NCBI GenBank assembly: GCA_024372625.1
Contig: CP099605.1
Span: forward strand, 2,170,001-2,234,000
DNA length: 64,000 bases
Direction: 5' to 3'
DNA from: Comamonadaceae bacterium OTU4NAUVB1
Lineage (GTDB): Bacteria > Pseudomonadota > Gammaproteobacteria > Burkholderiales > Burkholderiaceae_C
Both the position numbers and the translations under genes were made by a program. The notes under the pieces are model-generated. The model was not told the DNA's origin. It searched no databases and was given only the letters and a program-made list of their open reading frames with translations. Shown here one piece after another: positions 7,884-16,522 of this stretch (its first letter is position 1; every line of letters begins with the position of its first letter).

Positions 7884-9182
7884 ATGAATCCATTCCATTC
7901 GACGTACCTCGAGAAACGCAGGTCCGCCGCCGACGCGGTGGGGCTGGTGCGCGACGGCGACGCCATCGTCGTGCCCACCGGGGTCGGCGAGCCGCCGGTG
8001 CTGCTGGCCGCGCTGTCCGAGCGGCGCCTCGAACTGCGCGACGTCCGCGTCAGCCAGATCCTGGCGATGCGCAAGTACGCCTACCTCGACCCGCGGACCA
8101 CCGCGCACGTGCGCCACGTGGCCTATTTCTTCGGCGGCGCCACGCGCTCCGGCGGCCAGGAAGGCTGGGTCGACTTCATCCCCAACTGCTTCTCCGAGAT
8201 CCCGGCGCAGATCGAGCGCGGGCAGATCGGCGCGGACGTGGTGTTCAGCCTCGCCTCGCCGATGGACGCCGACGGCAACTTCGCGCTCAGCCTGGGGGCG
8301 GACTACACCATGGCCGCGGTCGCCCGGGCGCGCGCGGTCGTGCTGGAGGTGAATCCGAACGTGCCCTTCGCCTGCGGCGCCTGCCACGTCCACGTCTCGC
8401 GGGTCGCGGCGCTGGTGGAGGACGAATCGCCGGTGCTGGAGGTGGGTCTGCCCAAGATCGGCCCGGTGCAGGTGGCGATCGCCCGGCACGTGGCCGACAT
8501 GATCGAGGACGGCTCGACCCTGCAGATCGGCTATGGCGGCATCCCCGACGCGGTGGTCATGCAGCTCGCGCACAAGCGCGACCTGGGCATCCACACCGAG
8601 ATGATCGGCGACGGCATCCTCTCGCTGGTCGAGTGCGGCGCGGTCAACAACAGCCGCAAGAACCATCACCCCGGCAAGATGCTCGCCACCTTCGCGCTGG
8701 GGTCCCGGCGGCTCTACGACTTCATGCACCGCAATCCGATGCTGGAGATGCACCCGGCCGACGTCACCAACGACCCGATGCGCGCCGGCCTCAACGACCG
8801 GCTGGTGTCGATCAACGCCACGCTGCAGGTCGACCTGCTGGGCCAGTGCGGCTCGGAGAGCCTGGGCTCGCTGCCCTTCTCCGGCACCGGCGGGCAAGCC
8901 GACTTCACCCGCGCGGCCAACCGCTCGCGCGGCGGCAAGGCGTTCATCGTGCTGCCCTCGACGGCGCGCGAGGACACCGTCTCGCGCATCGTCCCGGTGC
9001 TGTCGCCGGGCACGCACGTGACCACCAGCAAGAACGACGTCGATCACGTCGTGACCGAGCACGGCGTCGCGCAGCTGCGTGGCAAGTCGGCCGGTCAGCG
9101 GGCGGCGGCGCTCATCGGCATCGCGCATCCGGCGTTCCGCGACGCGCTCTCGGCGCAGGCGCGCGCGTTGCGCCTGCTCTGA
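7884..9182 (+). CDS. Acetyl-CoA hydrolase/transferase family protein (4-hydroxybutyrate CoA-transferase-like)
   Basis: This 432-residue cytoplasmic enzyme belongs to the class I CoA-transferase family. It shows GYGGIPDAVV for CoA binding, the catalytic Glu context GQCGSESLG in the C-terminal half, GTGGQADF, and VVTEHGVAQLRGKS near the end. The family moves CoA between acetyl-CoA and short acids such as succinate, butyrate or 4-hydroxybutyrate, or hydrolyses acetyl-CoA. Length matches the short branch (about 430 residues) rather than the 500-residue Ach1 branch. No pathway genes are beside it, so its natural acceptor is unknown. Confidence 0.88.
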   Translation: MNPFHSTYLEKRRSAADAVGLVRDGDAIVVPTGVGEPPVLLAALSERRLELRDVRVSQILAMRKYAYLDPRTTAHVRHVAYFFGGATRSGGQEGWVDFIPNCFSEIPAQIERGQIGADVVFSLASPMDADGNFALSLGADYTMAAVARARAVVLEVNPNVPFACGACHVHVSRVAALVEDESPVLEVGLPKIGPVQVAIARHVADMIEDGSTLQIGYGGIPDAVVMQLAHKRDLGIHTEMIGDGILSLVECGAVNNSRKNHHPGKMLATFALGSRRLYDFMHRNPMLEMHPADVTNDPMRAGLNDRLVSINATLQVDLLGQCGSESLGSLPFSGTGGQADFTRAANRSRGGKAFIVLPSTAREDTVSRIVPVLSPGTHVTTSKNDVDHVVTEHGVAQLRGKSAGQRAAALIGIAHPAFRDALSAQARALRLL

Positions 9183-9195
9183 GGCGCCGCGGCGT

Positions 9196-10461
9196 TCAGC
9201 CGCCCATCGCGCAGCCCGCCAGCGCCGCCAGCGCGACGACCGCCACGGGCGACATCCGGCCGACCACCAGCAGCCCGAACGCCCCGAGCGCCAGCGCGAA
9301 GTCGGCGCTCGAACGGATGGCGCCCGTCCACACCGGGTCGTACAGCGCCGCCAGCAGGACGCCGACGACGGCGGCGTTGACGCCCGCCAGCGCGCGCCGG
9401 ACGTCCTCGCGCCGGCGCAGCGATTCCCAGTACGGCAGGGCGCCCGCCACCAGCAGGAAGGCGGGAACGAAAGTGGCCACCAGCAGCGCCAGGCCGCCGG
9501 CCCAGCCGCCGAACGGGGCCGGCATGACCGCGCCCAGGTAGGCGCTGAAGGTGAACAGCGGCCCCGGCACCGCCTGCGCCGCGCCGTAGCCGGCGAGGAA
9601 GGCGTCGTTCGAGGCCCATCCGGCGGGCACGACGACGGCCTGCAGCAGGGGCAGCACGACGTGTCCGCCGCCGAAGACCAGGGCGCCGGCACGGTAGAAA
9701 TCGGCCACGACGGCGAGCCCCGGCGAGCCCAGCGCCGTGGCCGCCAGCGGCAACGCCACCAGCAGCGCGGCGAACGCGCCGAGCAGCACGCCGCCGGCGC
9801 GCCGGCCCGGACCGGCGCCGTTCCCGGTCCCGGTGCCATCGCCCCGCCCCGGCGTCGCGCCCGGCGAACCGGGCCGCAGCAGCCACCGGCCCGCGCAGCC
9901 GCCCGCGACGATGGCGGCGATCTGCCCGCCCGCCGTCGGCAGGGCGAGCACGCCGATGGCCGCGACGATGGCGACGCCGGCGCGCGGCCGGTCCGGGCAC
10001 AGTGACCGCGCCATGCCCCACACCGCCTGCGCGACGATGGCGACCGCGACCACCTTCAGTCCGTGGACGGCGCCCGACTGCGCCAGCGCCTGCCAGCGCG
10101 CGACCCCGGCCGCGAACAGGATCAGCGCCACGGCCGAAGGCAGCGTGAAGCCCAGCCAGGCCGCCAGCGCCCCGCCCCAGCCGGCGCGCCGCAGCCCGAT
10201 CGCCATGCCGACCTGGCTGCTCGCCGGCCCGGGCAGGAACTGGCACAGCGCCACCAGGTCCGAATAGCGCGCGTCGTCGAGCCAGCGGCGGCGTTCGACG
10301 AACTCGGTGCGGAAGTAGCCCAGGTGCGCCACCGGCCCGCCGAAGGAGGTCAGGCCGAGACGGAGGAAGGCGAGCAGCACCTCGACGAAGGTGCCGCGAC
10401 CGTCGGCGGCGGTTCCGCCGTCGGCGGTGGCTTCGTGGGCGGTGCGATCGGCGTGCGGCAT
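9196..10461 (-). CDS. chrA: Chromate transporter ChrA (long-chain family)
   Basis: The 421-residue membrane protein starts at ATG 10461; an in-frame upstream extension is rejected because family homology begins at FVEVLLAFLRLGLTSFGGP. Both ChrA half-repeats are visible. The first has SFGGPVAHLGYFR, LPGPASSQVGMAIG and GWGGALAAWLGF; the second has VFGGGHVVLPLL, GAAQAVPGPLFTFSAYLG and GGWAGGLALLVATFVPAFLL. About ten to twelve hydrophobic segments are predicted, with a Gly/Pro-rich linker near residues 205-235. Family members export chromate or sulfate-like oxyanions. It is convergent with the CoA-transferase gene, 13 bp away, and no chrB regulator is adjacent. Confidence 0.9.
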   Translation of the reverse strand: MPHADRTAHEATADGGTAADGRGTFVEVLLAFLRLGLTSFGGPVAHLGYFRTEFVERRRWLDDARYSDLVALCQFLPGPASSQVGMAIGLRRAGWGGALAAWLGFTLPSAVALILFAAGVARWQALAQSGAVHGLKVVAVAIVAQAVWGMARSLCPDRPRAGVAIVAAIGVLALPTAGGQIAAIVAGGCAGRWLLRPGSPGATPGRGDGTGTGNGAGPGRRAGGVLLGAFAALLVALPLAATALGSPGLAVVADFYRAGALVFGGGHVVLPLLQAVVVPAGWASNDAFLAGYGAAQAVPGPLFTFSAYLGAVMPAPFGGWAGGLALLVATFVPAFLLVAGALPYWESLRRREDVRRALAGVNAAVVGVLLAALYDPVWTGAIRSSADFALALGAFGLLVVGRMSPVAVVALAALAGCAMGG

Positions 10462-10764
10462 GGGATTCGGCGAGGGGTGAACGGCGCGTTCGACGTGCCC
10501 CGCCGGCGGGCAGGACGGAGACCGTCGATTCTCCGGCAGGATGGGTGCCTCGCCCACGGCAAGGCTGGCGATGGCGGCGACGACGATGGCGGCCATGGCG
10601 ATCGCGCCGCGCTTCGCACGGCCCTGGACTCTCCTGCGGACACATCAGCTTTCAGATGACACGCCGCCGTGACGACCTGTCGCAACAATGCGCACGCAAT
10701 GCAATTGGGCATTGCTTGATCGACAGACTGAATGATCGACCCACGATCCGAAGAGGTGAACCCC
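10462..10764. promoter_or_regulatory. Divergent intergenic region with inverted repeat (10696-10715)
   Basis: This 303-bp stretch separates divergent chrA and the small lipoprotein gene. The half near chrA is GC-rich and holds nothing I can name. The other half is less GC-rich and has the inverted repeat GCAATGC-N6-GCATTGC at 10696-10715, about 50 bp before the lipoprotein start. The same arms recur at 19763-19783 and 49665-49678. A good ribosome site (GAGGTGA) lies at 10754-10760. Confidence 0.45.
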
Positions 10765-11034
10765 ATGAACAAGAGCATTTTCGCCATCGCGGCCGTCGCT
10801 ACCGCCTTCACGCTCGCCGCCTGCGACGTCAAGAAGACCGCCGAAGGCAACGTCACGATGCCCAAGTACGAGAAGACGCAGTCGGGCGACGTCACCCTGC
10901 CCAAGTACGACGTCACCGCGCCCAAGGTCGAGGTGACCGAGGAGAAGAAGGTCGTCACCGTGCCGACGGTCAAGACCGAGGAGAAGGTCATCGAGGTGCC
11001 GAAGATCTCGGTCACGCCCGCCAAGGACCGCTGA
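10765..11034 (+). CDS. Small putative lipoprotein with Val-Thr-Pro-Lys repeat
   Basis: Start chosen at ATG 10765 because a ribosome site (GAGGTGA) sits 5 bp before it and a lipoprotein signal begins right there. The 89-residue product has a signal with lipobox LAAC (Cys at about residue 20). The mature part is a low-complexity charged chain in which V-T-x-P-K/T recurs (VTMPKYEK, VTLPKYDV, VTAPKVEV, VTVPTVKT, VISVTPAK-like end). It contains only one Cys and no aromatic core, and looks like an extended beta-repeat or unstructured periplasmic tether. I do not recognise a characterised family. Neighbours give no clear function. Confidence 0.75.
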   Translation: MNKSIFAIAAVATAFTLAACDVKKTAEGNVTMPKYEKTQSGDVTLPKYDVTAPKVEVTEEKKVVTVPTVKTEEKVIEVPKISVTPAKDR

Positions 11035-11100
11035 GGCCGGACCGGGCCGGTGCCGCGGCCCCGCGCCGCGGACCCGGGCCTCCGCGCGTATCCTGGGCGG

Positions 11101-12657
11101 ATGACCCTTCCACTCCGCCACCCCCTCCCCGCCGCGCTCGCGGCGCTGGCGCTCGCCCTGGGCGCCGCCCTCCCGTCGCAGGCCGCCGAACTCGCCCCCG
11201 CCACCGCGGCGCGGTTCGCCCAGGCCACCTATCGCGACTACTTCGACCTCCTGGCACTGCCCAACGACGCCATCGTCCCGGCCGACGTCCGCAAGAACGT
11301 CGACTGGCTCGAGGGCGCCTTCCGCCAGCGCGGCTTCACGACGCGCCAGCTCGCCAACGACGGCAAGCCGATGCTGTTCGCCGAATTCCCCGGCGCCGAC
11401 CCGGCGCGCAGGACGGTGCTGTTCTACATGCACCTCGACGGCCAGCCGGTGATCCCGGCGCAATGGGCTCAGAAGAGCCCGTGGACGCCGGTGCTGAAGC
11501 AACGCAGCGCCAAGGGCGAATGGGAGGAGATCGACGCCGCCGCGCTGCTCGACGCCAAGGCCCCGTTCGACCCCGAGTGGCGCGTGTTCGGCCGCTCCTC
11601 GGCCGACGACAAGGCGCCGATCATGATGTTCCTGGCCGCCATCGACGCGCTCAAGGCCCAGGGCGCGGCCACCGGCGTCAACGTCAAGGTGCTGCTCGAC
11701 AGCGAGGAGGAGAAGGGCTCGCCCACCATCGGCACGGTGATGCGCGCGAACCTGGCGCTGCTGCGCACCGACGCCATCGTCATCCACGACGGCCCCATGC
11801 ACGCCACCAACCGCCCGACGCTGATCTTCGGCAACCGGGGCGCGGCGGCGGCGCGGCTCACGGTCTACGGCGCCAAGGTGCCCCTGCACAGCGGGCACTA
11901 CGGCAACTACGCGCCCAATCCGGCGCAGCGGCTGGCGACCCTGCTGGCGTCGATGAAGGACGACACCGGCCGCGTCGCCATCCCCGGCTACTACGACCGC
12001 GTGAAGCTCGGCGAGGCCGAACGCCGCGTCATGGCCGCCGTGCCCGACGACGAGGCCGCGATGCGCCGCCGCCTGGGCATCGCCCGGGCCGACGCCGTCG
12101 GGGCCAACTACCAGGAAGCGATGCAGTACCCCTCGCTCAACGTGCGCGGCATGGCCTCGGCGGCGGTGGGCGACAAGGTGGCCAACATCGTGCCCGACCA
12201 GGCCGTGGCCGACCTCGACCTGCGCACCACGCCCGACTCCGACGCCAAGTACCTGGGCGGCCTGATCGAGGCCCATCTGCGCAAGCAGGGCTACCACCTG
12301 GTGCCCGGCGCGCCGAGCGACGAGGACCGCGCGCGCCACGACAAGCTCGCCACCTTCACCTACCAGACCGGCGGCTCGGACGCGGCCGGCACGCCGATCG
12401 ACTCGGCCGTCGGCGCCTGGGCTTACGGCGCGATGACCGAGGCCTTCGGCCGCGCGCCCGAGCCGGTGCGCATCCGCATGATGGGCGGCACCGTGCCCAC
12501 GGCCGAGATCGTGGAGGCGCTGCGCGTGCCCTTCGCCATCGTGCCGCTGGTCAACGCCGACAACAACCAGCACGCGGCCAACGAGAACATGCGCATGGGC
12601 AACTACGTCGACGGCATCCGCACCATCTACGGCCTGCTGACGAGTCCGCTGCGCTGA
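11101..12657 (+). CDS. M20-family exported metallopeptidase
   Basis: The 518-residue protein starts at ATG 11101, where a signal peptide begins (cleavage after SQA, about residue 28). M20 metal-site motifs are visible: FYMHLDGQPV (His and Asp ligands), GRSSADDKAP (bridging Asp), LLDSEEEKGSP (general-base Glu and ligand Glu) and a late ADNNQHAANENMRMG with the C-terminal His. The dimerisation domain lies between about 210 and 380. It should hydrolyse a dipeptide or acylated amino acid in the periplasm. The gene is convergent with a Bug protein gene, and a strong hairpin separates them. Confidence 0.9.
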   Translation: MTLPLRHPLPAALAALALALGAALPSQAAELAPATAARFAQATYRDYFDLLALPNDAIVPADVRKNVDWLEGAFRQRGFTTRQLANDGKPMLFAEFPGADPARRTVLFYMHLDGQPVIPAQWAQKSPWTPVLKQRSAKGEWEEIDAAALLDAKAPFDPEWRVFGRSSADDKAPIMMFLAAIDALKAQGAATGVNVKVLLDSEEEKGSPTIGTVMRANLALLRTDAIVIHDGPMHATNRPTLIFGNRGAAAARLTVYGAKVPLHSGHYGNYAPNPAQRLATLLASMKDDTGRVAIPGYYDRVKLGEAERRVMAAVPDDEAAMRRRLGIARADAVGANYQEAMQYPSLNVRGMASAAVGDKVANIVPDQAVADLDLRTTPDSDAKYLGGLIEAHLRKQGYHLVPGAPSDEDRARHDKLATFTYQTGGSDAAGTPIDSAVGAWAYGAMTEAFGRAPEPVRIRMMGGTVPTAEIVEALRVPFAIVPLVNADNNQHAANENMRMGNYVDGIRTIYGLLTSPLR

Positions 12658-12665
12658 CGCCCGGG

Positions 12666-12691
12666 GGGCCGCCGGGAGGCGCCGGCGGCCC
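12666..12691. terminator. Bidirectional hairpin between convergent genes
   Basis: GGGCCGCCGG and CCGGCGGCCC form a perfect 10-bp stem with a 6-base loop, between the peptidase stop (12657) and the Bug-protein stop (12728). No clear T-run is present on either strand. Its position between convergent genes supports a terminator role. Confidence 0.55.
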
Positions 12692-12727
12692 GGCCCCCGC
12701 CCCGCCCCGCTGCGCCGTCGCCCCGCC

Positions 12728-13711
12728 TCACATCCGGATGCCGGCGGCCCGCACGGCCGGGCCGAGCGTGGCGACCTGCTGCCTGACGAAGGTTGCGAAC
12801 CCGGCGGTGGTCTCCGGCCGCACGACGATGCCCAGCTCGGCCGTCTTCTTCTGCACCTCGGGCAGCGCCAGCACCTCGTTGCACGCGTCGTGCAGGCGCG
12901 CGACGATGTCGGCGGGCAGCTTCGCCGGGCCGGACAGGCCGAAGAAGTTCTCCAGCACCAGCCGGGGCTGGCCGACTTCCGCGATGGTCGGCACGTCGGG
13001 CAGCAGCGGCGAGCGCTGCGCGCCGGTGACGGCCAGCGGCACCAGCTGGCCGGACTTGAAGAACGGCACGTAGGCGGTGACGACGTCGATGCCCACCGGA
13101 ATGGTGTTGGCGATCAGGTCGGTCGTCATCGGCGCACCGCCACGGTAGGGCACGTGCACCATCTGGATGCCGGTCGACTTCTTGAGGAGTTCGCCGTGGA
13201 TGTGGCCGATGGAGCCGGGACCGCCGGAGCCGAACTCGATCTGCCCGTCCTTGCGCGCCTTCTTCTCGAAGTCGGCGTACGACGCGATGCCCGAGGGCTT
13301 GCTCGCCATCAGGACGAGCGGCGCGCCGCCGAGGTAGGCGATGTGCGTGAAGGCCTCGACCGGGTCGTAGGGCTGCTTCTCCAGCGCGAAGGGACCCAGC
13401 GCGATCGGCGTGCTGTTCGACAGCATGAGCGTGTGACCGTCGGCCGGCGCCGCGGCGACCTGCACGCCGCCGATGGTGCCGCCGGCGCCCGGCTTGTTGT
13501 CCACCACGACCGCCTGGCCGAGCTTGCGCGAGAGCTGCTCGGCCATCACGCGCGCCAGCACGTCGCTGGCGCCGCCGGGCGGAAAGGTCACGATGATCTT
13601 GACGGGCCGGTCGGGCCACTGGGCGAAGGCGGGCAGCGCGGCGGCGGCCGCGCCGGCGGCCAGCGTCCCGAGGACATGGCGGCGCGAGACGGCCGGGAGG
13701 TGGAGGTTCAT
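12728..13711 (-). CDS. Bug/TctC-family tripartite tricarboxylate transporter binding protein
   Basis: The start is set at ATG 13711, where a Tat-like signal begins (SRRHVLGTLAAG, cleavage near AFA), giving 327 residues. Bug family motifs follow: WPDRPVKIIVTFPPGGASDVLAR, VVVDNKPGAGG and IGGVQVAAAPADGHTLML. The second domain has LPDVPTIAEVGQP and LPADIVARLHDACN. Such proteins bind carboxylates in the periplasm, and in these bacteria most occur without TctAB permease genes, as here. The ligand cannot be told. The gene stands alone between a convergent peptidase gene and a methyltransferase gene on the same strand. Confidence 0.92.
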   Translation of the reverse strand: MNLHLPAVSRRHVLGTLAAGAAAAALPAFAQWPDRPVKIIVTFPPGGASDVLARVMAEQLSRKLGQAVVVDNKPGAGGTIGGVQVAAAPADGHTLMLSNSTPIALGPFALEKQPYDPVEAFTHIAYLGGAPLVLMASKPSGIASYADFEKKARKDGQIEFGSGGPGSIGHIHGELLKKSTGIQMVHVPYRGGAPMTTDLIANTIPVGIDVVTAYVPFFKSGQLVPLAVTGAQRSPLLPDVPTIAEVGQPRLVLENFFGLSGPAKLPADIVARLHDACNEVLALPEVQKKTAELGIVVRPETTAGFATFVRQQVATLGPAVRAAGIRM

Positions 13712-13828
13712 GGCGGAGCGGGTTCGAGGTGGTTCGGAGTCGCGCCGCGGATGCGGCACGCCGATCCACCCCGAAGCACGAACCGCGCCCGTGCCGGGCC
13801 GTGCGGCCCGGCGCCCGCGTGCTGCCGC

Positions 13829-14659
13829 TCAGGGCGCCTTGCGGAACACCACCACGTGCTGCCACGGCAGGCCCGCCGCGGTGCGCTCCCAGGTCAGGGC
13901 CTGGACCTCGGCCTCGCGGCGGATCTGCGCCTCGCTCATCTTGTGCAGGGTCTTGATCGGCACGGCCGGGTCCTCGGCGCGGTACTCGACGAAGACCACG
14001 CGGCCGCCCGGCTTCAGGGCGCGCACGATGCTCGCGAGCACCTCGTGCGGCCGGGCCAGCTCGTGGTAGACGTCCACCATGACCGCCAGGTCGACCGAGC
14101 CGGGCGCGAGGCCCACGTCGGTCTCGGTGCCCAGCGAGGGCGCGATGTTGGCGATCCCCTCGCGCCGGGCGGCCTGGCCGAGCAGCGCCACCATCTCGGG
14201 CTGCACGTCCACCGCCAGCACCCGGCCCGCGGGCGCCACCGCGCGCGCCATGCGCCGCGACAGGTAGCCCGTGCCGGCGCCGACGTCGGCGACGACCAGC
14301 CCGGGACGCAGGTCGAGCAGGCGCAGCAGCACGTCGGTGCGCTCCTCCTTCTCGCGCTCCTCGCGCTCCAGCCACGCCGCGCCCTGCCAGCCCATGACCT
14401 GCGAGATCTCGCGTCCCATGTAGCGCCGGCCGATGCCGTCGGCGCTGGGCGGCGTCGCGGTGTAGCGCTCGGCCGGGGCGGCGGACCGCGCCTCGGCCGG
14501 CGCCACGGCCGCTGCCTGGGCCGGCGCGAGCGACGGCGCGAGCAGCAGCGCGGCGCCGGCCGCCCATGACGCGAGGGCCGGCGCACGCCACGTGCGCGAG
14601 GGACGACCTTCGCCCGACGGCGCCGGGCGCGGCCCGGACGACGCGGCGCGCGCCATCAT
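13829..14659 (-). CDS. Class I SAM-dependent methyltransferase with N-terminal export-like signal
   Basis: Starts at ATG 14659, overlapping the stop of the upstream binding-protein gene (ATGA), giving 276 residues. After a basic stretch, a hydrophobic segment (ALASWAAGAALLLAPSLAPAQA) ends in a likely signal-peptidase site at about residue 50. The Rossmann methyltransferase core follows: VVADVGAGTGYLSRRMA (SAM motif I), VLAVDVQPEM, VDLAVMVDVYHE, and ALKPGGRVVFVEYRAED. An exported methyltransferase is puzzling because SAM is cytoplasmic; the segment might be a membrane anchor instead. Substrate unknown. A second gene of this sort is at 45427-46404. Confidence 0.85.
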   Translation of the reverse strand: MMARAASSGPRPAPSGEGRPSRTWRAPALASWAAGAALLLAPSLAPAQAAAVAPAEARSAAPAERYTATPPSADGIGRRYMGREISQVMGWQGAAWLEREEREKEERTDVLLRLLDLRPGLVVADVGAGTGYLSRRMARAVAPAGRVLAVDVQPEMVALLGQAARREGIANIAPSLGTETDVGLAPGSVDLAVMVDVYHELARPHEVLASIVRALKPGGRVVFVEYRAEDPAVPIKTLHKMSEAQIRREAEVQALTWERTAAGLPWQHVVVFRKAP

Positions 14660-15588
14660 CGCGTGGGCATGGCGGCCGGCACGGCCGGCATCGCCGCCAC
14701 CGGCTTCTTCACCGGCTCCAGCCCGCTCTTGCGGATGACGGGCTCGGCCGCCGACGAGGTGAAGTACGCGATCATGTCCCGCGCCGCCTGCGGCTGGCGC
14801 GCCGTGGTGGCGATGCCGGCGGAGAACACCGTCATGCGCTGCACCTCGGGCGGCAGCACGCCGATGAAGTCGGCGCCGGCCACCGGCAGCAGTTCGCTGA
14901 CCTGCTGAAGGCCCAGCGCGGCGTCGCCGCGCGCCACCACGGTGGCCACGCGCTCGCTCAGGATGCGCTGGCTCTTGGGCTTGACCTGCGCTTCCAGGCC
15001 CAGGTTCTTCAGCATCTCGGTCTCGTAGTAGGTGCCGCTCGCGCTGGCCGAGTAGGCGATCGAGGGCGCCGCGAGCAGCGTGCGCTTCAGCGCCTCGACC
15101 GTGCTGATGTCGGGACGGGGCGCGCCCTTCTTCACCGACATGCCGATGAGCGAGTTCACCAGGTCGACCTGGCTGCCCGCCACCACCTTGCCCTGCGCCA
15201 CCAGCGCGTCGAGCGCCGGGCGCGCCAGGATGACCACGTCCACCGGCTCGCCGCGCGTCATGCGGCTGGGAATGGAGTCGACCGCGCCGCCCATGGACGA
15301 GCCGTAGGCGGTCTTGACCACGCTGCCGCTCAGGCGCTCGTAGGCCGGGCGCAACTCGTCGTAGGCGGCGGCGAAGCCCCCGGAGGTCATCACGTTGATC
15401 TCGGTGGTGACCGGCAGCGGCGCGATCGGCGCGGAGGTCGGCTTGCCCAGGCCGGCGCAACCCGCGAGCGCGACGGCGGCGAGCCAGACGGCGGCGCGGC
15501 GCGTCACCGGCGCGATGCGGGAGGTGGCCGGCGACGTGACGTCGTCACGCTCGGCGTCGGAGCGGGCGGTGGAGGCGGAAGGATGCAT
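14656..15588 (-). CDS. ModA-like extracellular solute-binding lipoprotein (orphan)
   Basis: Starts at ATG 15588; the 310-residue product has a signal with lipobox LAGC (Cys near residue 43). The mature part has the type-II binding fold of molybdate-like proteins: INVMTSGGFAAAYDEL, VKTAYGSSMGG, PVDVVILARPALDALV, and a C-terminal QQVSELLPVAGADFIGVLP. It is related to the protein at 34966-35724. The ligand residues of true ModA are not evident and no modBC genes are near, so an organic anion is as likely. The stop overlaps the start of a methyltransferase gene, so the two are probably co-translated. Confidence 0.85.
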   Translation of the reverse strand: MHPSASTARSDAERDDVTSPATSRIAPVTRRAAVWLAAVALAGCAGLGKPTSAPIAPLPVTTEINVMTSGGFAAAYDELRPAYERLSGSVVKTAYGSSMGGAVDSIPSRMTRGEPVDVVILARPALDALVAQGKVVAGSQVDLVNSLIGMSVKKGAPRPDISTVEALKRTLLAAPSIAYSASASGTYYETEMLKNLGLEAQVKPKSQRILSERVATVVARGDAALGLQQVSELLPVAGADFIGVLPPEVQRMTVFSAGIATTARQPQAARDMIAYFTSSAAEPVIRKSGLEPVKKPVAAMPAVPAAMPTR

Positions 15589-15622
15589 GGGATGTCTCGG
15601 TGATGAAGAGGAACGAGGGAGT

Positions 15623-15687
15623 GCGCCCATGCTAGGGCGCCAGCCTGTCATTCCGCCATCAACCGCCTCGGGGTTATCACCGAGGCG
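15623..15687. repeat. Two inverted repeats in a 135-bp spacer
   Basis: GCGCCC-N6-GGGCGC occupies 15623-15640 and CGCCTCGG-N8-CCGAGGCG occupies 15664-15687. They lie downstream of the SDR gene and upstream of the binding-lipoprotein gene, all on the minus strand. The longer one could end the SDR transcript; the shorter one contains a TAGCAT element on the minus strand and could overlap a promoter. No T-run is present. Confidence 0.4.
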
Positions 15688-15723
15688 CACGGGTCCGGCG
15701 GATCGCGCCGCGACGCCGGTGGC

Positions 15724-16482
15724 TCAGTCGAACTGCAGGCCGCCGTTGAGGTCCAGCACTTCGCCGGTGATGAAGCCGCTCATCGGATGGGCCAGGAACA
15801 GCACGCTGTGGGCGAGTTCCTCCAGCTCGCAGAAGCGGCCGACCGGAATCTTGGCGCGCAGCTCGGCCTGGCGTTCGGGGCTCACCTGATCGGTCAGCAT
15901 CTGCGTCTTCACGAAGGTCGGCGCCAGCGCGTTGCAGGTGACGCCGAAGGCGGCGTACTCGCGCGCGAAGCTGAAGGTCAGCGAGATCACGCCGCCCTTG
16001 CTGGCCGCATAGGCGGGCACGGGCGACAGGCCGCCGGTCTTGGCGCCGAAGGAGGCCATGTTGACGATGCGCCCGAAGCCGCGCGCCTTCATGCCCGGCG
16101 CCACGCACTGGCTCACGAAGAAGACGCCGTCGAGGTTCACGCGCAGGGTCTTGTGCCACAGCGCGGGCGTGGTCTGCTCGCAGTTGGCGTAGGCGAGGAA
16201 ACCGGCGTTGTTGACGCAGACGTCGATGCGGCCGAAGTGCGCGTCGACCGCGCCGCACACGGCCTGCACCTGCGCGGGGTCGCTGACGTCCATGACGAAG
16301 CACGCCAGCCGGTCGCCGTGGGCGGCCAGGGTGGTGGCGACGGCGTCGGTGCGCAGGTCGGTGGCGGCCACGCGATAGCCGGCCTCGAGCAGGGCGCGGG
16401 CGATGGCCAGGCCCATGCCGGCGTTGGCGCCGGTCACGAGGGCGACCTGGTCGGCGATGGCGGGGGTGTCGAACGGGTTCAT
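15724..16482 (-). CDS. SDR-family oxidoreductase
   Basis: This 252-residue classical short-chain dehydrogenase has VALVTGANAGMGLA (nucleotide binding), CVNNAGF, the catalytic Ser-Tyr-Lys set (NMASFGAKTGG, then PAYAASKGG), and the C-terminal GFITGEVLDLNGG. The acidic ATDLRTD after strand two favours NAD(H). It follows the fructuronate-reductase-like gene by 40 bp on the same strand, so it probably acts on a hexuronate or derived polyol in the same operon. Similar SDRs next to uronate genes include glucose/uronate dehydrogenases. The exact substrate is unknown. Confidence 0.9.
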   Translation of the reverse strand: MNPFDTPAIADQVALVTGANAGMGLAIARALLEAGYRVAATDLRTDAVATTLAAHGDRLACFVMDVSDPAQVQAVCGAVDAHFGRIDVCVNNAGFLAYANCEQTTPALWHKTLRVNLDGVFFVSQCVAPGMKARGFGRIVNMASFGAKTGGLSPVPAYAASKGGVISLTFSFAREYAAFGVTCNALAPTFVKTQMLTDQVSPERQAELRAKIPVGRFCELEELAHSVLFLAHPMSGFITGEVLDLNGGLQFD

Positions 16483-16522
16483 GCAGGGGTCTCGCTGAAA
16501 AGGGAAAGAAGGAAAAGCAAGG

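Noticed and set aside
14656..15588. Molybdate-binding ModA
   Set aside because: No modB/modC genes or ModE site; the family resemblance is only to the general fold.
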